A stretch of 64,000 nt of DNA from Bostrychus sinensis (Eukaryota > Chordata > Actinopteri > Gobiiformes > Eleotridae), in the NCBI GenBank assembly GCA_020698575.1, contig CM036241.1, positions 33,477,416 to 33,541,415 of the forward strand, written 5' to 3'. Below, one piece after another: positions 57,256-64,000 of this stretch; position 1 is the stretch's first letter; each line of letters starts with the position of its first letter. Made by a program: the position numbers and the translations under genes. The notes below the pieces were generated by a model. It was not told where the DNA came from and did no database searches. It saw only the letters and a program-made list of their open reading frames with translations.

Positions 57256-59449
57256 TTATTAAATAACTTGTGTTATCTAAAGCAGTAACACTCATCTAAA
57301 CTTCATAAATTAATTGCAAGTAATCGTAAAGCAAGGCAAAAAATTTGAGTAAAAACGTCCTCTAGGCATTGACATAGGAGACATCTGCACAGCTACTCCT
57401 GAGATGAAGCTGAACATTCACCTTTGGGTCCCCTAGTGGCTTGTGGGGCCCTGTGCATGTGCATAGGTCGCATATAGCCAGAAACAGCCCTGGGAATCTA
57501 AATGTCCTCCATATGTTTCCATGGGTTCTCTCTTACTCTTCCAGCTTCCTCTCAGATGGTAAATTAATGAATAAAGTCGTTTTGTGTTTGGGATTACTCA
57601 CTTTGCGTTTTGTAAATAATCATAAAAAACTTTAACTGGCCATGTGTGTGTGTAAATGTGTGTACAGTATTTTACCCTTAAGCATTAAGAGTACCAAAGT
57701 TAAACCACCAAACACTCCACTGTGCTTATGTAAATTGTACTCCTGATTCAGTTGCATAATCAAAATAGGAAGTGATCAATTGAATGGTGTAAAGGGGATG
57801 TGTGACAGCGCTGCCTGGGTTATGGACTGGGCCACAGTAAATGGCCCCTGCCACTGACCACTAATGTGTGTGTGAGAGCCACAATGGATTTTTTGATTAG
57901 TGGATGTCCTGTTCCGTATGTCTCTGCATTAAACATGCACTGATTGGAAAATGTATAACGAGTGTACAAAGGACTGCAGTCATGGACAGAACCTGAACAG
58001 ATAATGGGTAATGTGAGGACACTTTTTAAGGTCTTTTATGGTTTCCAACTAGTCATGTAGTGATCTGCTATTAAGTACTTTGTGGTGAAGTAAAAGTACT
58101 GTTAATGAAGTAGAAGTTTGTTACTCAACAAAATAATAGTTTAGCAAAAGTAAGGAATGTTTAACGGTTAAGACGTTTTCAGCAAAATCTAATCTACTAC
58201 TACTACTTCAACTTCTTCTTTTGTTATTACTGCTATTACTACTACTCCTACATCTTTACACCTTTGAAAGTGCTACCCACCATACCACACACGATAATAA
58301 TAGACCATTCATTAATGACACTCAGTCAAATGATTTTTTCTTAGTCAAAATGCATGATGAACTGTACATTTGAGTATCCCATGAATAGAAATAGACACTG
58401 TGGCATTATCAGATAATTGCATACACCCACTGACATTGACCTCTCTATACACACACTAGAACATGATGCTCCTGATTTATTTAACACATATATAGAGAAA
58501 GAAATTGTCCGGGTTAGAGCTGATGCTGCATTTTGTATGAAACATATTCAAGACCAGGGGTAGTGCATAACACGCTGTCAGTTCATCCTGTATCAGCATA
58601 CACACAACAGCACAATAATAAATACATGTACACGGATGTAGTGATAGAAAATAAGATGAATAATATTTTTTCTTAAAAGGTTACTAGATGTTGGGGAGAT
58701 AAAATTCACATAAACCTCTTTGGCCACAGTGCCACACATATTATGGATCCCTCCACCGCTTGTGTTTTATTGTCTTGGTCCATCGTGTTCAAAAGTGCAA
58801 GCTAGGCTGCTGTAGCTTTGATACTTTTATTTCACAATGTGAGGAGTGCATTTTCTTAACTGCGTCAAGTTTTATTTCATGAAGTAAAAGTGTTACCGTT
58901 TATATTTATCGGTAAAACTATGATTACTATGTAAACTAGCCATGTTTATTTGCATTTAACACTTAACATCACTGGTACGTCCCCAGACAACTTGAACACC
59001 TCACAGTGCTCTTCTCTGCAAAATAAATGTATCAGCTCCCCAAAAGATGACGTTTTCCATACATGTACATTATTTTAAGTTATAAAATGTGAAATCCTAA
59101 TGCAAAGGCTTAGGGTTGTGCAATTAATTGAATTTCAATTTTAATCATTACACCCAACAATTACAACAAATGTAAAATTGAGAACAAAGCAATTAATTAC
59201 ACTAACTTTGAACTGTTTTTGAATGCGCATGCTCGCTCTGCTCCTCCTCTCTCAAAGCTTGCACTCTATAAACTACATGTGGCAGAAAGAGAACAGGAGA
59301 AACGGTTGGTTAGCAGAAAAGGCTAGACAAATTACATTGTTTGGGAGTATGTTGGGTTTGAAGAGGAAGGCGTTGAGCAAACAACCAAACAGTTTATGAT
59401 GAGATTATAACAAACTTGGTTTATTTTATATTTTGGACTTTATTATTTG

Positions 59450-59680
59450 TTCGATCCTTGGGCCGGCCAACACACGAACTCTCTGGGTGGAGTCTGGTGA
59501 CTCTAAATTGCCCCTAGTGAATGAATGTGAGAGTGAATAGTTGTCTGTTTGTGTATGTTTCTGTGTCAGCACTGCAGCAAGCTGGCCCCTGTCCAGGGTG
59601 TACCCCATCTACGGCCCAAAGTTACTAGGATAGGCTCCAGTCACCCGCGACCCCTAATGGGAATAAGCGAAAGAAGATTA
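59450..59680 (+). repeat. Fish short interspersed repeat, tail part
   Basis: GACTCTAAATTGCCCCTAGT, GAATGTGAGAGTGAATAGTT, GGCCCCTGTCCAGGGTGTAC, GGATAGGCTCCAGTCACCC and CGACCCCTAATGGGAATAAG make this the fullest copy of the family tail in the window. Confidence 0.8.
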
Positions 59681-60654
59681 ACTTTTTTATTTGTGTGCAA
59701 AGAATATTTTTTACATTGTTTTCAAAAATAACAAAAGTCAACCTGTTTTTAAGTTAATGAATGATCATTGAATAATTGTGATTTCAGTTATGACTAAATT
59801 AATCGAGATTAATATTAGAGATATTATTAGATTATAATTTTTTTCATAATTGAGCACCCCTATGGAAAGGTGTTGAATACTATTTTGAAAAGCCTGAAAA
59901 AAGCGTAATATGGCCATTTTAAGCAAAAATAAAATTCTATCACACAATGTGCTCTGTAAATCAGGTTTTGACTGCTGTTTTTGGAGTTCACGTCGTCTGA
60001 CATAAGAGTGATCATTGTCAGACAGCGTGCTGGCAGCAGGGTTCCCACAGGTGCTGTATGTCTGTCCGGCTGAGGCAGGCCTGATGGTTCACAGGAACAA
60101 CCAGCACAAAAAGCTCTGATCTGTGGACAGCTGAGAGACCATTGTTTGTGGTGACGGCTCCATGTGTCGTCTGCCAGTGTCGGTGCAGCTGACCACCGTC
60201 TTTGCCAGGGCATTACGTGACCCCCCTGGCAGCAACCACAACACTGTCCCATACCAGTGACGCCCAAACCAGTGAATCATTGTCAGTCTGTTCCATCAGT
60301 GCGGTGCTAGAGTGGTGTGTGGAGGTGGTGAGCACGCTGTGTCCCACTTTAGGCACTTGAGCTTCGCTAATTGTACAAACCCAGGGACAGGACAGACTTC
60401 ATGTGGCCAACAGAACATTAAGTGATGTCTGCTGTGGCCTTAAGCTGCAGGACATGTGCCAGATAGCTCAATACAGCTATTCATTGCTGTTAAGTATAGT
60501 CATCTCCTGGTTCTTTTTTTTTATCTGGATACGATCTTTTAGATTGTACTGATACTATTGAATTGGTGCTTGTCCTTATTCTTACATAGCATAGAATAAA
60601 TTAATGTGGGAAGATGATATTGTATTATCTTCTTTGGTTAAATTTTGCAAAACT

Positions 60655-60800
60655 GAAAGGCAATAACGCCCACTAACCTAAAGTTTGGTGGTTCGATCCC
60701 CTCTACCCCCTGGCATTGTGTACTGTTGTCCTTTGGCAAGTCACATACTTCACCCACCCTGCCTGAATAAATTTGTCAGTGTGACTGTGTTTGATGGTGG
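60655..60800 (+). repeat. Second tRNA-like SINE type
   Basis: CTAACCTAAAGTTTGGTGGT, TCGATCCCCTCTACCCCCTG and GTCCTTTGGCAAGTCACATA. The GGTGGTTCGATCCC B-box-like core and the TGGCAAGTCAC tail are typical of a different widespread fish SINE. It appears partial at the 5' side. Confidence 0.6.
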
Positions 60801-62284
60801 CTGGAGGAGCCATGGGCATAGTTTACATAGTACTCAACTCTAATACTGTAAACATCTCCTACAAGCACTGATTTGGATATTGATTTGGCACAGATTTCAC
60901 ACTGGCTGCTCAAGCTTTGGATCGGCACAAAAAGTACACTGGCTTGTAACCTCCTGTGGCAGGAATAACAATATAATGCATGACCTAGGGCCGTGATTCT
61001 CAAACTTTTCATATCAAGTACCACCTCCGAAAATCTGTGGCTTGTCGCATATGTAGTGAGTGACCTTAGAGTGCAAAATGCAAAGAGTGTGTGCAGTTGT
61101 GAGAGCACTATACACATTATATATACAATAGGTCTGCAATGGCATAATTTGTTTTATTCTCTCTCTTTTGTGGGTGCAAATTTTCATACATCACTAAAGC
61201 ATAGCACTGCAGCAGAATGCAGAGCAGTGGGCTGGCCCGGGACACCAGAAGGGAACCCTTGCTTTCTAAATTTAGCTCTTGTCGGCCAAACACTGCAGCA
61301 GCATCAGCCATAATCAATGTGGTCCTACGTCACGGCTGGGCTTGCCTTCCCGCGCTGATGGAGGGACTGCATTCTCCCCTCTGAGTGAACTGTTCCCTCT
61401 CCCACGCGCCTGTGGGCTTTTCACCACATGGTTTTTCCATTTACCGCAATCATCTATAACACGACTGTTCACACACGCAGGACAGCATTATGTAAAATGG
61501 ATCCTTACTATGCCTCCATTTTACTGCATGTATGTCTTTTCACAGGTTGTTTTTCTTCCTGGGATGATTATGTGACTGAGTTAAGAGCAGAGACTGGGGA
61601 AAACTGACACTGTGTGTTGTAAGAATAGGAAATTCCTGGAAACAGCAATATAGAGGAAAAGATTGTGGCACTGCTGATAAGCTTTAGGTCATTTGCTACT
61701 TACAGATGGATTAGGTCATAAAACAGACACACCAATCCGGGCAACATGTTAGGACGCCCATTTATACTGAATTACATAAATAACTAGACCTGCATTTAAT
61801 CGGCTTAGCATAGCACCATCTTAGCAAGGACAGCTTTATACAGAATAATGCATTTTGCATAATTACTTGTATTGCCTTAACACTTGACTAAGTTTTATCA
61901 CATACTCAAACTCCGTGTTGATTTCTGAGAGCATGTCTGAGCTCATTAAAATAATTCCTGCCAACTGCCCACACTGCTAAAAAATGGATCTAGTGCACAA
62001 GTGACAACTGTGCTGGCCATTGTGTATGCACAGGCAAGCACGTGCCACACACTCCCACATACACTGCTCAACTGTTAAGGCTTTCATTTGGTTAAATTAT
62101 ATGTAATTCTGCCAGCCATGGTCTGCTCAGTAGTGTTTTGTATGGGAGATTATGTGCGCCGTGTGGGTTTTTTGTTTATGTTTTTAATCTGAACTTAATA
62201 TTTTACTGCAATGCAAGACCGATAGTTGAAACATTGTGATGGCTCAGAAATCTATAAACTTAAATGTTCATGTAAGCACTTGTA

Positions 62285-62685
62285 CTTAGTGTGTAGACGC
62301 TTTGTACACACTTTGAGTAACCCTATGCTGAGCCTGTCCCTTTCTCAAGAGCTGAAAACACTCGGTCTCATCATTTTACGTAGACACAAGCCCATACACT
62401 GTCAACGCTTAAATTGCTGTCAGCTAATTTATTATTTACATTTGTTAGCGTCATGTTGCTAATAGTCGTGCTAATTAACCATTTTATGCTCTGTCCATTC
62501 CCCACCATTGCCAGCAGGGAGCGACAGGCACATAATCCAGGCATTCTCTGCTAGTAACAGCTCCCCAAAAGACGTTTCCTATACATATATATTATTTTAA
62601 GCTATAGAATGTGAACTACTAATGCAAAGGTGTCCAAACTTATTTAAAATTGTCTGAAAAAAACCATCATAAAATGGGACCTTTA
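62285..62685. mobile_element. MITE family A copy
   Basis: Contains TCTCAAGAGCTGAAAACACT, GTTAGCGTCATGTTGCTAAT, TTATGCTCTGTCCATTCCCC and AGCAGGGAGCGACAGGCACA. It ends CATCATAAAATGGGACCTTT. Confidence 0.7.
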
Positions 62686-62702
62686 TGTACTATTAGTATT
62701 GG

Positions 62703-63203
62703 TATAGGGCAGCAAACTATGGCTTGGGGGCCAAATACAGCCCTTGAAACATTTTTTATTGGCACGTGGGTTTCATTCTCAATTGGTCCAAATCGCCATT
62801 GCTTTTTACCATACAGAAAGTGTAGGTAATAAATTTGATATTACCGCTCAATGTGAGCACTTTTTTAGCAGACGATTGTTGGGTGTTGCCAGGTGTCATA
62901 GTTATTTTTAGGGATCAATAGCTCCATAACAAGCACTTGGTTAGTGCCAGGAAATAAAAAAATATTCATACTATGTACCAGTCCCAAGCCCAGATAAATG
63001 TGAGGTTGCAGAATGGCATCATTAGCAAAATCTAAAGTATCAATGTGAATGATATACTGCAGTAGGTAGGAAAGGGAGCAGTCAAATATGACTTTTATGG
63101 TCAGGCAAAATATGTCATCTTTACTGAGTGTCCCTCCTCAATCTTACTGTATATTTTTAGTATGTGGCCCTCAATGGAAAAAGGTTGGACACTTTTGGTA
63201 TAG
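62703..63203. mobile_element. hAT-like MITE family B, long copy
   Basis: Starts TATAGGGCAGCAAACTATGG with GGGGGCCAAATACAGCCCTT. It ends TGTGGCCCTCAATGGAAAAA then GGTTGGACACTTTTGGTATA. About 500 bp, no coding. Confidence 0.65.
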
Positions 63204-63425
63204 AGGCATACCTAGTAATTGCTATTGTCACTCTTTTTTTTCCTTGTCCCATCCGGGGTCGCCACAGCCAAACATCTGCTTTCTAGCGTGCAGTGATTTG
63301 CAGGTTTATTTGGCATAGGTTTATACTCCGGATGCCCTTCCTGACGCAACCCTCTCCATTTATCCATGCTTGGGACCCGCACAAAAGGTACACTGGCTTG
63401 TGACTCCTGTCAGCCTGTGGCTGGA
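63190..63425 (+). repeat. Fish dispersed repeat (CCGGATGCCCTTCCTGACGC family)
   Basis: CATCCGGGGTCGCCACAGCC, GCAGTGATTTGCAGGTTTAT, CTCCGGATGCCCTTCCTGAC, GCAACCCTCTCCATTTATCC and GTACACTGGCTTGTGAC. A very common fish dispersed repeat, with other fragments at 38,765-38,930, about 15,551 and about 60,900-60,960. Confidence 0.8.
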
Positions 63426-64000
63426 TTCTAATTGCTATTGCCATCCTCGTATGATGGCATTTGGAGTGGTTAAAAGCAGTATAAAGAGAGACAAGTGCTG
63501 CTGTGAATGGGTTTGCTGAGCCACTGAGGAACCAATAATTGGATATTTGTGGCACATAGAGTGTTTTGTGCTGACACTACTACTCAGAGAGAAGAGGCTA
63601 TGCACAGCTGCTGTCCAGGATTACTATATATAGCGGTATTGAATTGGTCACACAGCTGCTGACTGCAAGACGACTGAAAAATAGAAATCCCAATGGGGTT
63701 ATTTTTAATGCAGCTCATCACAGGCTCAGAACACCTTTGTTATTATGCTAAGAACATTCTGAATCAATGGAAATTATTCTGTGTACCAAGCTTGATTTTG
63801 CAGCAAAGTGGTCACAAAATCCATGTGAGAGCAGGGTGTCTTTTTTGGACTTAACTCTCTAACTGTCCCACTGTGATATCAAATCTGACTTTCATTCACT
63901 TATTACTATAACTACATATAACACATTGGCAGTTTCCTGGCAACCAGTGATGGCACCTGGCAAGGTTTCACTATACTGCAGAGCTGTGCAGAAAATCTCC

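Larger units (their letters stand above)
52224..64000. other. phactr3 intron 8 (incomplete, at least 11.8 kb)
   Basis: No further RPEL exon was seen on the plus strand. Contents are family B elements (52,632-52,936; 62,703-63,203), a (TTTA)n tract, a 5S-derived segment, short repeats and MITE family A copies. The higher-GC stretches at 56,050-56,340 and 60,000-60,280 hold no gene I can support. Confidence 0.7.

Noticed and set aside
59860..60267. 135-codon minus-strand frame
   Set aside because: It overlaps a MITE end and ordinary intron sequence and has no recognisable domain or phase-compatible splice sites.

Overview
The window is a piece of a ray-finned (teleost) fish nuclear genome. It is AT-rich and intron-rich, with GT-AG spliced exons, CpG-rich first exons, hAT-like and MITE-type inverted-repeat elements, tRNA- and 5S-related short repeats, decayed LINEs and long microsatellites. 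There is no bacterial-style gene packing. Most long open frames are chance or antisense readings. Two real protein-coding genes can be assembled exon by exon, both on the + strand, and every assigned exon join keeps reading phase apart from one clear frameshift.

Region 1-18,400 is intergenic and repeat-dominated. It holds a ~152-bp satellite that turns back on itself (1-1,215), several hAT-like transposon ends, a (TA)n tract, a decayed L1/Tx1-type LINE reverse transcriptase (about 12,170-13,520), a GATAA-tailed dispersed repeat and a MITE.

Region 18,450-27,300 is a secreted SRCR/mucin/ZP gene of the DMBT1 (deleted in malignant brain tumors 1)-like kind. It has 14 coding exons: signal peptide, SRCR1, a 235-codon Thr/Pro exon, SRCR2, linker, SRCR3, linker, SRCR4, then six exons of ZP domain and tail ending at 26,975. 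SRCR2 carries a single extra base that breaks the frame. The SRCR2-4 block is a recent ~825-bp tandem duplication that includes introns. The large intron after SRCR1 hosts a RecQ-like helicase fragment and a ~1.5-kb inverted repeat.

Region 27,300-30,000 is intergenic, with a tRNA-like SINE head and a decayed L2-like LINE tail.

Region 30,205-64,000 is the 5' part of phactr3 (phosphatase and actin regulator 3, scapinin). Eight coding exons give about 439 residues, up to and including the first central RPEL motif (52,070-52,223). The remaining RPEL repeats and the PP1-binding tail must lie beyond the window. An internal GC-box/CpG patch with a strong splice donor at 42,002 looks like an alternative first exon, feeding a start codon inside exon 2. 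A 105-nt phase-preserving open segment at 50,098-50,202, encoding a hydrophobic helix, looks like an unrecognised cassette exon. The introns are filled with one MITE family, one hAT-like family and common fish short repeats.

The two genes are not functionally linked as far as the sequence shows. One product is extracellular and mucosal; the other is an intracellular actin/PP1 regulator. No CRISPR, operon, virus or obvious ncRNA gene was found.
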